Shown: piece by piece, positions 31,646 to 39,251 of the stretch
Numbering within the stretch: position 1 is the first letter of the stretch
Layout: each line of letters begins with the position of its first letter
DNA from: CAYRYU01 sp964428355
GTDB lineage: Bacteria; Muiribacteriota; Ozemobacteria; Ozemobacterales; Ozemobacteraceae
DNA length: 64,000 nucleotides
Reading direction: 5' to 3'
Assembly (NCBI GenBank): GCA_964428355.1
Contig: CAYRYU010000032.1
Span: 1-64,000, forward strand
Made by a program: the position numbers and the translations under genes
Notes under the pieces: model-generated
Told to the model about the DNA's origin: nothing
The model's input: only the letters and a program-made list of their open reading frames with translations
The model's database searches: none

Positions 31646-34600
31646 ACCGAAAGAGAGGCTGGAGACCTTCGAACGAGCCTTCGGACCGTTGGAAGATTGT
31701 CTCAAGGTCGATGATTGGGTCGTCGACGGGGTCACCCGGGGCCACGGCCCTCTGAAGGATGTCTGGGACCAGCGTCCAACCAGGCTTCCCATGCTTGTTG
31801 CGAGCCTTCAGCACCTTTGTTCGAGGGATTTTTTTCCGTGGCTTCGGGTTTTCAAGGAAGAGGTTCCCCGGTTCGCTGTGCCCCCGAAAGGTCGGCCGCC
31901 TCTTTCTCACTTCTCCGACAAGCTGGCCGAGGAGTTCATCGGGATTCTCCAGAGCCAGAAAGCCCGGTTCGACCGGCGAAAAGACCTGGATGATGCGGTG
32001 GCGATCCTTGAAAGTCGTCGGGACCGGGTCCGAACCATGGCTGTGCCTGAGCATCCGGGCCTGCTTCCCAACCCCGGGTTCCTTTTCATCATGACCCCAC
32101 TCCAGAACCGCAGTGGGGGAGCCGACTGGAAATGGATCGAGATCGCCGGTCTGGAGCCCATCTCCAGGTTTCCGGATTTCCGATCATCGTTTTTCGCAGG
32201 CTCGGGAGATTCAATCCCAAACTCGATCCGAGGGGACGGAAATTTCGAGAGGGCTATCGTTAACGGATTCAGGGAGGCAAAGGCCAGATCAGGCACGGTC
32301 CTTCCCTTACCTCCTGTTTTCTTTCCTATTGCCGACTTTTTCGGCTTTTCGCTCAAGGACGATTCGGCGGGCCTCCCAATGTTCATCTGGTCTCTGATCC
32401 GGTCAGGAAAATATCGACCTGACCTTCCCCCGATCGCGGCCACCGGAGTTTTGGACAACGGTAGGATTGCCGAAGTCGAGGATATCGTCGAAAAAGTGTC
32501 GGCCGCGTTATTGGCGGGCTACAGATGGATCCTGGTCCCGAAGACCCAATCGAAGTTACTCGAATCCATGCTTCCGTCCCATGTGGGGCTTCGCATCAGA
32601 CCAGTCGAGGATCTGGACGATGTGATGCGGTTCTTCCGGGGATTCGAACGAGACACGCTGAGGGCGGGAAACGCCCCCGAGACATGGAAAAAATCGCGGG
32701 AAATATTCATCGAAAGACATCGGAAGATCGTCGGAAGGGACGACCTGATTTCTGAAATTTCGGGTTTCATCGAAAACAATGATTCCGGGATACTTGTCGT
32801 CGAAGGGAAACCAGGGACGGGAAAGAGCGCGCTCCTGGGGAACTTCGTTTCCCGGAGTCCCGATCCGACCCTCCTTTTCCCGTTCAGCGTGAGGAATCCG
32901 AACCGGTCGATGTCCGACTGCCTGGGCGACCTGACGACCGGCCTTCATGACCTGCTCGAAAAGACCGGGATTGCTTCTGCCAGCCCGGAAAGGCCGCCCC
33001 AAGCAGCTTCGGCATCCGAAAGAAAGCTTGGAACGTCGCCCGCCCGGGACGACAGGATCGAAGAAACATGTTCCCGGGAGGATTTTGGGTGGGGGGCCGA
33101 GTTCAGGAAGGCGCTGAAGAAATTCTGTCAGGGGAACCGGAAGCTGATCTTGGTTGTCGACGCCCTTGATGAAGCCGACTGTCCGGAAGAACCCGGAACA
33201 GGGCGTCGTGCCTTTCGCCTGCTATTGGAGATGGTGGGGCCCGGTTTTCCGAAAGCTCTTTTCCTCGTGGTTTCCTGCAGGCACGCGCTCGGGACGGGTT
33301 GCCTTCCCAGAGCGCTTCCGGTCGAAAAGATCGTTCTGGACGGTTCCCGGAATTTCGAACCCTGTTGCACCTTCGTTCAGGAGTATTTTCCGGTCTCAGG
33401 TCCGGGAATTCGGATCCCCGACTTCGTAAGGCAGATCAACGGGAACTTCCGGCTCGCGGAAATGATCCTCCGGTCCTCTGAACAGGATTACCGCTCTTCC
33501 AGCGAACGGGGATTCGAAATCGGGGGGATTTCCGAGATCAGGGACTGGTTCGAGACGGAGTGGCAGCGGATCGAGAAGACCGATATCTTCAGGGATCCCG
33601 GAACCCGCAACACACTTTTCAAGATCCTTTCGATCCTGGTGTTCTCCCATTCTTCGGTCACGCTGGTGTTTCTTCAGAAGGTTCTTGCCGGTTGGGGGGA
33701 AGACCTGAACATCTCATTTCTGAGAGAGATTTCAAGCCCACTGTTCAAGAATTACTTCCTCGAGGAAACCCTTCAGATCGGAAGTGCTGATCAAACGGTT
33801 GTGGGAGCTTTCGACGCCACCTTCATCGAGTTCCTCGGAGATAAGATCGCGGAAGGTCTGGATCCGGTTTCGAAGAAACATGCAGAATCAGAAGCCCATC
33901 GACGGATCGCCGATTCCCTGGCTCCGGGCGGGGTCTGGAATGGCGGGGAAGATCTCGATGAATTCCAGAAATGGTACTCTTTCCGATTTCTTGCCAGGCA
34001 CCTGATCGAAGGGGAGAACTGGCTGGGTGTCGAACACCTTCTGCTCGATGAGTTTCTCTTCCTCGAGGAATGCGTCCAGTATGGATTGCTTGGCGAGTTG
34101 GTCGATGCCTATCGCACGGCCAATGATCGAATCCCCGTTTCGCTGGGTCTGGAACGCCGGTGGATGCTGCCACTCATCCGTCAGGCCATCCAAAACGACC
34201 TGGAGTTCCTGACGGATCACCCCGACAGGTTATTCCAAAGCGTTTTCAACTCATGCTGGTGGTTCGACTGTCCCTGGGCGGGTCACCCGTTTTTCGGTCT
34301 CGCAGGCGATTTCCGAAGCAAACCTCCCTGGGAACGCGATCGAAAGAAGCTCTACCAACTGATGGAATCCTGGCTGTCCAAAAAATCGGGTCATCTGGAG
34401 ACGGTTTCGAAACATGAACCCCAGGTCTCGCTCGATTCCCAAACGACTTCCGGCCTCGAGCCGCACGATGGGGGGAATGTGCCCGAAGCCGGGCCGCGCA
34501 GGCCGGGATGGCGCAGTCCCGGAGGACACGTCTCCTGGTTCCGCTCCCGAACTCCGCCTGCAATACCTTTGAATGAGAATGGAAAAATGATTTTCCACAC

Positions 34601-36647
34601 CCGTTCAGATTCACTGGCCTTATTCCCGGACGGGAACAGGCTTGTATCCTTGTCTTTCTTGGGTGTGGTCAAAATCTGGGACCTGAAGAGTGGAAGGGAA
34701 GTGGTTTCGAAGCACCTTGACCTGTGGATCAGCGACTGGTGGGATCATGACCATGATTTGAAAATCTCCCCCGATGGCCGATGGATCGCTCTTGGCTCAA
34801 AGCCGGTCATCATCCTGGACTCCCATTCTCTGGAAGAAAAAGCCCGGATTCGCAGGAAGCGAAAGTCCCTTTCTTTCTCTCCCAAGGGAAACCGTCTCGC
34901 TATTGGAAGAGGGAGAGAGGTTCTCGTCTGGGACCTTTCACGCAATTCGCTACAGACGGTAATCTCCGTCCCCACTCATGTCCAATCCGCAGAATATTCG
35001 CCGGACGGAGGAATTCTGGCCATCGGTATCGACGGAGGGGAGATACTTCTCTGGAGCACCCAAAAAAAACGCGTGGTGAAAAGCCTGAAGGATGATCATT
35101 CCCCTCCCAGTGGCTGGATGTCAGAGCACCTTGCATTTTCCCCTTGTGGGGCCCGGCTTTTCTCCTCATGCAGTAAAGGCGTGAGGGTTTTCGGTCTAAA
35201 TGAACCGGACGTGTGGCATTACATTTTCTGCAGTTTCGGAAGTGACGCAGCCATTTCAGCAAACGCCAAAAGGTTGGCCGAGATCAATCATCCTGAAGAG
35301 CGTGTTTCGTTCTGGGATTTGCCCGGGGGAGAACACTCCTGCGGATTCCCCTTTCTTAACCCCCAAATCTGGTCATTCTGCCCCTCGGGAAACTCATTCG
35401 CTGTTTCAGATCGGTTGGAACGGATAGCCGTTTTCCCCGTGGGGGCCTTCAAATCTGGGGCTCGGGCCGAAAAGTCCTTGAATCTGCGCTTTCCAACCCG
35501 GGAAGATGACCATCCCGAGATATCCCGCCCAGCCCACCTGGGATTTCTTCCCTCCGGCAGAGAGGTTTATTCCTTCGATTTTTCCACACTGCGAATCTTC
35601 GATTCGGAAACCGGGGTTCTTTGTTGGGAATCTCCAGAGCTCGAATCCTGCACCGACACGTTCTCCCTTTCCCAGGACGGGAAGAGGTTTGCATTCGGTT
35701 TCAAGGACGGGACTGTTCGGGTCCTTTCACCCGGGGACTCCCCGGGATTCTGGGCCGGAAATTCCAAAGGGGGGGGAGTCCTCCAGGTTCTCTTCTCGAG
35801 CGGTATTCCGGGTCTCTTTTCCATGCATCGTGATGGGACAATTTTCCAGTGGGACCTGGAATCACCCCGACGGACAAGGAAGTTCACCCACGGGGAAAGA
35901 ATCTCAGATATGGCCCTTTCGCCCGATGGCAATCTTCTGGCTTCAGGTGATCATCACACCATCCGGATCTGGAACCTGGAAACAGGCCGGGAGGTTGCTC
36001 GTCTTGACCAGGAGAGGGATACCGGATGGCTGCGGTTCTCTCCCGATTGTAAGCAGATCTGGTCGGGTTTTGGGGAACGGGGGTTTCAGTCCTTCGACAT
36101 CGAAACCCGGAAGGCAATGTTTCAGACGGATGAACAGAATTACCAAGGGTGGTCCCACGCGTTGTTTTCTCCCGACGGGGAATTTCTTTTAACCCAAAAT
36201 GGGTTATTTTCCAATTCCGTGGGGGTATGGGACCTGCGTCGGGGCGTCACTTTCCGATCTCATCTCGAGATTTTGCCCGGTTCAGGAGTGGATGTTCCGC
36301 TTGGAAGGCTTTGGGCATGGATGGGCCCAATTCAAGGGTTTCCACCGGATTCGGGCCTTCTCCAGGCAGAAAGCGCAGAAGCAGGCTGTTCCCCTCAGTC
36401 CGGCCTTCGCAAGAAGTCCAGGCTGGCGCCGGGTGAGGGTGCTTTTGATCCGGTGGAAAAGAGTCCCCAATCTTTCTGGCTGCTGAAATCATCAGAGGAT
36501 TTTTTGAAGAACCGTTTGGGGGTGCTGGTTCGATTTCCCCCACCCGGGCTCCCGGGCGCTCCTCGGCCAACTGTAGCTTTCTGGGCCGGGGGGAGGATGC
36601 GGATACTGACGCAGGAATCCTTTCTGGCAAAAGACAAGTGGGGGTGA
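31638..36647 (+). CDS. Lon-like Ser-Lys protease / NACHT NTPase / WD40-repeat protein
   Basis: This is a 1669-residue STAND-type protein. Residues 1-140 are helical and unrecognised. Residues about 146-335 resemble the Lon (S16) proteolytic domain: DDSAGLPM with Ser243, ATGVLDNGRIAEVEDIVEK with Lys286, and AALLAGYRWILVPK. The Ser-Lys distance of 43 equals that of E. coli Lon (Ser679-Lys722). A NACHT-like NTPase follows with Walker A GKPGTGKS (390-397) and Walker B LILVVDALDEAD (Asp508, Asp511-Glu512). About 13 WD40-like repeats occupy roughly 985-1540 (VKIWDLKSG, VLVWDLSRN, IRIWNLETG, VGVWDLRRG). No membrane segment is seen. It is translationally coupled to the sigma/ZAS genes. NACHT-WD40 proteins sense ligands and switch on effector domains, here apparently a protease. 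Confidence 0.85.
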   Translation: MTEPKERLETFERAFGPLEDCLKVDDWVVDGVTRGHGPLKDVWDQRPTRLPMLVASLQHLCSRDFFPWLRVFKEEVPRFAVPPKGRPPLSHFSDKLAEEFIGILQSQKARFDRRKDLDDAVAILESRRDRVRTMAVPEHPGLLPNPGFLFIMTPLQNRSGGADWKWIEIAGLEPISRFPDFRSSFFAGSGDSIPNSIRGDGNFERAIVNGFREAKARSGTVLPLPPVFFPIADFFGFSLKDDSAGLPMFIWSLIRSGKYRPDLPPIAATGVLDNGRIAEVEDIVEKVSAALLAGYRWILVPKTQSKLLESMLPSHVGLRIRPVEDLDDVMRFFRGFERDTLRAGNAPETWKKSREIFIERHRKIVGRDDLISEISGFIENNDSGILVVEGKPGTGKSALLGNFVSRSPDPTLLFPFSVRNPNRSMSDCLGDLTTGLHDLLEKTGIASASPERPPQAASASERKLGTSPARDDRIEETCSREDFGWGAEFRKALKKFCQGNRKLILVVDALDEADCPEEPGTGRRAFRLLLEMVGPGFPKALFLVVSCRHALGTGCLPRALPVEKIVLDGSRNFEPCCTFVQEYFPVSGPGIRIPDFVRQINGNFRLAEMILRSSEQDYRSSSERGFEIGGISEIRDWFETEWQRIEKTDIFRDPGTRNTLFKILSILVFSHSSVTLVFLQKVLAGWGEDLNISFLREISSPLFKNYFLEETLQIGSADQTVVGAFDATFIEFLGDKIAEGLDPVSKKHAESEAHRRIADSLAPGGVWNGGEDLDEFQKWYSFRFLARHLIEGENWLGVEHLLLDEFLFLEECVQYGLLGELVDAYRTANDRIPVSLGLERRWMLPLIRQAIQNDLEFLTDHPDRLFQSVFNSCWWFDCPWAGHPFFGLAGDFRSKPPWERDRKKLYQLMESWLSKKSGHLETVSKHEPQVSLDSQTTSGLEPHDGGNVPEAGPRRPGWRSPGGHVSWFRSRTPPAIPLNENGKMIFHTRSDSLALFPDGNRLVSLSFLGVVKIWDLKSGREVVSKHLDLWISDWWDHDHDLKISPDGRWIALGSKPVIILDSHSLEEKARIRRKRKSLSFSPKGNRLAIGRGREVLVWDLSRNSLQTVISVPTHVQSAEYSPDGGILAIGIDGGEILLWSTQKKRVVKSLKDDHSPPSGWMSEHLAFSPCGARLFSSCSKGVRVFGLNEPDVWHYIFCSFGSDAAISANAKRLAEINHPEERVSFWDLPGGEHSCGFPFLNPQIWSFCPSGNSFAVSDRLERIAVFPVGAFKSGARAEKSLNLRFPTREDDHPEISRPAHLGFLPSGREVYSFDFSTLRIFDSETGVLCWESPELESCTDTFSLSQDGKRFAFGFKDGTVRVLSPGDSPGFWAGNSKGGGVLQVLFSSGIPGLFSMHRDGTIFQWDLESPRRTRKFTHGERISDMALSPDGNLLASGDHHTIRIWNLETGREVARLDQERDTGWLRFSPDCKQIWSGFGERGFQSFDIETRKAMFQTDEQNYQGWSHALFSPDGEFLLTQNGLFSNSVGVWDLRRGVTFRSHLEILPGSGVDVPLGRLWAWMGPIQGFPPDSGLLQAESAEAGCSPQSGLRKKSRLAPGEGAFDPVEKSPQSFWLLKSSEDFLKNRLGVLVRFPPPGLPGAPRPTVAFWAGGRMRILTQESFLAKDKWG

Positions 36648-36681
36648 ACCACCCTCGGATCGGGTCACTCACCCGCCTGTT

Positions 36682-37311
36682 TCAAAAACGCCCCCGGACG
36701 CGCGAGCCTGCAACGAGAAGGTCGCGGCACCTTCTTCCCAACGCCCTTGCTTCCTCCGAGAAAGCGAGCCCCTGGTCGGGACAGACGAAAGGAGCCTGGG
36801 TCGGGAGTTGGGGGTTCCTGATCAGGATGGCGATTGATCGCAGGGCGCAGGTCAACTCATCGTGGGATTTCGTGAAAGTGGTCATCATCAATTCCCGATC
36901 CTGATCATCGAGAAGGCCCGGATTCCCGGCATCGGTCAGTTCCTCAAGTGCCAGAATAGAGTCCAATGCCTGTTCGAACTCCCGCGATTCCTCGAGGACC
37001 CTTCTGGCCCACCCTACGATGGGAGGCAGAGGGGAAGTGACAAGCCAGGATCCCAGGAGGACCAGAGCGATGGTTCCCCCGAAAAGGGCAAAGATGATCC
37101 CCCCGCCATCAGATGCGATCAAAAGGACGAAGATGATCGCGGGCATTCCGAGGAGAGCACCCAGGCCCCCGACCAGGATGAATCTTGCCGGTCCGAAAAG
37201 GGAATCCTGGTAGCTGCTCTCTTTCTCGCGGGTCCAGGAGCCGAGATTGGCAACGAGGTCGGGATCCAGTTTGAGTGAAAGCCATCTGTTCCTCCAACCA
37301 GTGCCAGCCAT
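36682..37311 (-). CDS. Two-TM membrane protein of a small envelope cassette
   Basis: The 209-residue protein has two adjacent transmembrane helices (ARFILVGGLGALLGMPAIIFVLL and IIFALFGGTIALVLLGSWLV, about residues 42-98) and a helical cytoplasmic C-terminal half (WARRVLEESREFEQALDSIL). AAGGAGG stands 6 nt before the ATG. It ends a four-gene minus-strand cassette convergent with the NACHT gene, 34 bp away. No family is recognised. Confidence 0.7.
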   Translation of the reverse strand: MAGTGWRNRWLSLKLDPDLVANLGSWTREKESSYQDSLFGPARFILVGGLGALLGMPAIIFVLLIASDGGGIIFALFGGTIALVLLGSWLVTSPLPPIVGWARRVLEESREFEQALDSILALEELTDAGNPGLLDDQDRELMMTTFTKSHDELTCALRSIAILIRNPQLPTQAPFVCPDQGLAFSEEARALGRRCRDLLVAGSRVRGRF

Positions 37312-37419
37312 TGAACGCCTCCTTTTTTTGGGGGCTCGTTCGCCCGGTTTTCTGCAGGAGCGTGGCCCTAGGGCCCATTAGGCCGGCCAAAGGGCCACCG
37401 TCCCCCACTACCGATCCTG

Positions 37420-37602
37420 TCATTCCTCCTTCACGCGTTCTTCGGCCCTGTGCCCGCATCCGCACAACCATTGCCAGATCCAATACAGGATCGGCAGAGC
37501 GCATCTGGTCACGGGCGCACCGCTCTGAAGTATCGATCCAGAGGGCTCGTCCGGTTCCCTGGAAACCAGCTCCATGTCGTCTCCGCAGTGTGGACAGCGC
37601 AT
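37420..37602 (-). CDS. 60-residue CxxC zinc-ribbon protein
   Basis: MRCPHCGDDMELVSREPDEP begins the protein, and a second pair, CGCGH, follows near residue 49 after a hydrophobic Trp-rich stretch (ALPILYWIWQWLC). The two Cys pairs suggest a zinc ribbon split by a short hydrophobic insert. AGGAGGAAAAGA directly before ATG 37602 is a good ribosome site; the longer frame to 37713 lacks one. Role unknown. Confidence 0.6.
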   Translation of the reverse strand: MRCPHCGDDMELVSREPDEPSGSILQSGAPVTRCALPILYWIWQWLCGCGHRAEERVKEE

Positions 37603-37666
37603 TCTTTTCCTCCTTTTGTTTCCCAGGCACGAGGTCCTTGACCGATCTCGGGCTCCGGGTGGCCGA

Positions 37667-37777
37667 CTACTCGCCACCCTGGTCTTCCTCGCCTTTCCCT
37701 TTGTTCTCCTCATCGATCTTCTCGATTATTCCAACGAGGATCGACCACACGCTCCAGGCAGTAAGGATGGGGTCCAT
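37667..37777 (-). CDS. 36-residue membrane microprotein
   Basis: The product, MDPILTAWSVWSILVGIIEK then an acidic/basic tail, has one possible short transmembrane or amphipathic helix. The ribosome site AAAGGAGGTGAT is a near-perfect Shine-Dalgarno sequence 6-7 nt before the ATG, the main support for a gene this short. It sits between the secreted C2-like gene and the zinc-ribbon gene on the same strand. Function unknown. Confidence 0.5.
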   Translation of the reverse strand: MDPILTAWSVWSILVGIIEKIDEENKGKGEEDQGGE

Positions 37778-37818
37778 TAAGTCATCACCTCCTTTCCTTG
37801 TTGCAGACTGTTCCAGGG

Positions 37819-38223
37819 TCAATTGACAAAGATCGTCAACCAGGATCTCTCGTAGAGAAATGTCCCCGCCGGGGCTTTTGGGTCCAGATCCACCCGGAGG
37901 ATCAAGTCGTGCCGGAAAAGGTCCCGGTCCCAGATCTCGACCCTGACTATTTCGCGGGATTGCAGATGCAGGGTGAATGAAGTCTTGAGAACGTCGTATA
38001 CCACAGGTGAGACGATAGTTCCCTGATCCCGGAAATACGCCACGAACTGGATATCGGGGGCCCCGCCGAATCCATCCCAACACCGGCCGTCGGGTTTCGT
38101 GGGGAAAACCTCGCAGGTGAGGGTGATCGACTCCCCCTGCTGCCCGAAAACCTCCCGGGGTTCCAGGAGACCAGCATTGAACGCGAGAAGGACGAGAGCC
38201 CAGAGCATTATCGACCGCTTCAT
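37819..38223 (-). CDS. Small secreted C2-like beta protein
   Basis: The 134-residue protein has a signal peptide (MKRSIMLWALVLLAFNAG) and a mature beta-rich part. The segment IVRVEIWDRDLFRHDLILRV resembles the strand-turn pattern of C2-type beta-sandwich domains (V-x-WDxD). Two Cys (LTCEVF, GRCWDG) could form a disulfide. AAAGGAG precedes the ATG. It is the first gene of the four-gene minus cassette. The C2 likeness is weak and the function unknown. Confidence 0.65.
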   Translation of the reverse strand: MKRSIMLWALVLLAFNAGLLEPREVFGQQGESITLTCEVFPTKPDGRCWDGFGGAPDIQFVAYFRDQGTIVSPVVYDVLKTSFTLHLQSREIVRVEIWDRDLFRHDLILRVDLDPKAPAGTFLYERSWLTIFVN

Positions 38224-38362
38224 TTCACCACTCCTTTCGGTTTCGTCGGAGGGGTTCCCCCCCCTCCCCCGAGCAATACGCTTGCGGCGGGTGAAATGTC
38301 TTCTGAATCCGAATCATCAGGAAAAGCCCGGAAAGGAAAGGAATCCGGGGACCTTGGGAAAC

Positions 38363-38391
38363 TTGATTTTGTTTTGTACATATGCTAGACT
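38363..38391 (+). promoter_or_regulatory. Promoter of the tRNA-SRP RNA cluster
   Basis: TTGATT (38363-38368) and TAGACT (38386-38391) are 17 bp apart. The start point near 38398 lies about 7 nt before the first tRNA, consistent with a stable-RNA promoter. Confidence 0.55.
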
Positions 38392-38404
38392 GAACCTCTA
38401 ACGG

Positions 38405-38487
38405 GGAGGAATGGCCGAGCGGTCGATGGCGCCGGTCTTGAAAACCGGAAACCGAAAGGTTCGTGGGTTCGAATCCTACTTCCTCCG
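38405..38487 (+). tRNA. tRNA-Ser (anticodon TGA)
   Basis: The cloverleaf has acceptor GGAGGAA/TTCCTCC with discriminator G, D-arm, anticodon loop CTTGAAA (anticodon TGA), a long variable arm as in class II tRNAs and a T-loop GGTTCGAATCC. The CCA end is not encoded. Confidence 0.95.
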
Positions 38488-38497
38488 TGGCAAACGA

Positions 38498-38587
38498 GGA
38501 GAGGTGGCCGAGCTGGCTTAAGGCACCGGTTTGCTAAACCGGCGTAGGGCGAAAGTTCTACCGGGGGTTCGAATCCCCCCTTCTCCG
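38498..38587 (+). tRNA. tRNA-Ser (anticodon GCT)
   Basis: The class II tRNA has acceptor GGAGAGG paired with CTTCTCC, anticodon loop TTGCTAA (anticodon GCT, reading AGC/AGU), a long variable arm, T-loop GGTTCGAATCC and discriminator G. Confidence 0.95.
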
Positions 38588-38599
38588 CTGTAGGTAAAT

Positions 38600-38674
38600 G
38601 CGCCTGTAGCTCAGTTTGGATAGAGCATCAGATTGCGGATCTGATGGCCAGAGGTTCGAGTCCTCTCAGGCGCG
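38600..38674 (+). tRNA. tRNA-Arg (anticodon GCG)
   Basis: The acceptor GCGCCTG pairs with CAGGCGC; the anticodon stem TCAGA/TCTGA closes loop TTGCGGA, giving anticodon GCG. Most bacteria read CGU/CGC/CGA with an A34 (inosine) tRNA, ACG; a G34 version reads CGC and CGU. Confidence 0.9.
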
Positions 38675-38699
38675 CTGATCACGTCCCCACATGGGACCT

Positions 38700-38792
38700 G
38701 GAGAGATGGCTGAGTTGGTCGAAAGCGCTCGACTCGAAATCGAGTAGGCGCGTTGATAGCGTGCCTCGAGAGTTCGAATCTCTCTCTCTCCG
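38700..38792 (+). tRNA. tRNA-Ser (anticodon CGA)
   Basis: The class II tRNA has acceptor GGAGAGA/TCTCTCC, anticodon loop CTCGAAA (anticodon CGA, reading UCG), a long variable arm and T-arm AGAGTTCGAATCTCT. Confidence 0.95.
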
Positions 38793-38824
38793 CCAGATTT
38801 TGTTCTTGTTCTTGTTCTTTTCTT

Positions 38825-38911
38825 GGAAAGGTGGCTGAGTTGGTCTAAGGCACACGCCTGGAGAGCGTGAGCACCCAAAAGGTGCCGCGGGTTCGAATCC
38901 CGCCCTTTCCG
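38825..38911 (+). tRNA. tRNA-Ser (anticodon GGA)
   Basis: The class II tRNA has acceptor GGAAAGG/CCTTTCC, anticodon loop CTGGAGA (anticodon GGA, reading UCC/UCU), a variable arm and T-loop GGTTCGAATCC. Discriminator G leads within a few bases into the SRP RNA. Confidence 0.95.
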
Positions 38912-38913
38912 TT

Positions 38914-39183
38914 GGTCGTGCTAGGCGGAGGGCTTGGGGTCCTCTAAAAACCGCAAATCCCCATGGGCGGGTTGAATCCCTGCCAGAGGGCTTGATTTGG
39001 TGGTACCAGCCTGTTCTTGAAGCATCGAAGGATGGGTTCCACACGGCGGAAGTCCGTGAACCCCGCCAGGATCGGAAGGTAGCAACGGTAAGCGTCAGCT
39101 TCCGGGTGATGTGGCAGTGCCTGTCTGGAGTGGATGGTTCAGGAAATGGGCCATTGGTCGGGTTCGAGGGCGGGTGCACGGCC
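38914..39183 (+). ncRNA. ffs: Signal recognition particle RNA, large (Alu-containing) type
   Basis: Domain IV is recognisable as CCAGGATCGGAAGG followed by AGCAACGGTA, the Ffh-binding internal loop with a GGAAG-type apical loop. The 5' part GTGCTAGGCGGAG resembles the Alu domain of Gram-positive scRNA. GGTCGTGC at the 5' end pairs with GCACGGCC at 39176-39183 and closes a 270-nt molecule. The order tRNA-Ser, SRP RNA, dnaX is the same as in Bacillus. Confidence 0.85.
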
Positions 39184-39192
39184 TTGAAAAAA

Positions 39193-39235
39193 CGGGAGAC
39201 TTCACCTGAAGGGTGGTCTCCCGGTTTCTTTTTTC
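39193..39235 (+). terminator. Intrinsic terminator between SRP RNA and dnaX
   Basis: CGGGAGAC (39193-39200) pairs with GTCTCCCG (39216-39223); the inner CACC/GGTG extends the stem, and a T-rich run follows. It lies directly before the dnaX ribosome site. Confidence 0.8.
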
Positions 39236-39251
39236 TCCAGGGAGGAATCGC

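Noticed and set aside
38798..38820. GTTCTT repeats between two tRNAs
   Set aside because: Short T-rich hexamer run; no sign of function beyond spacer.
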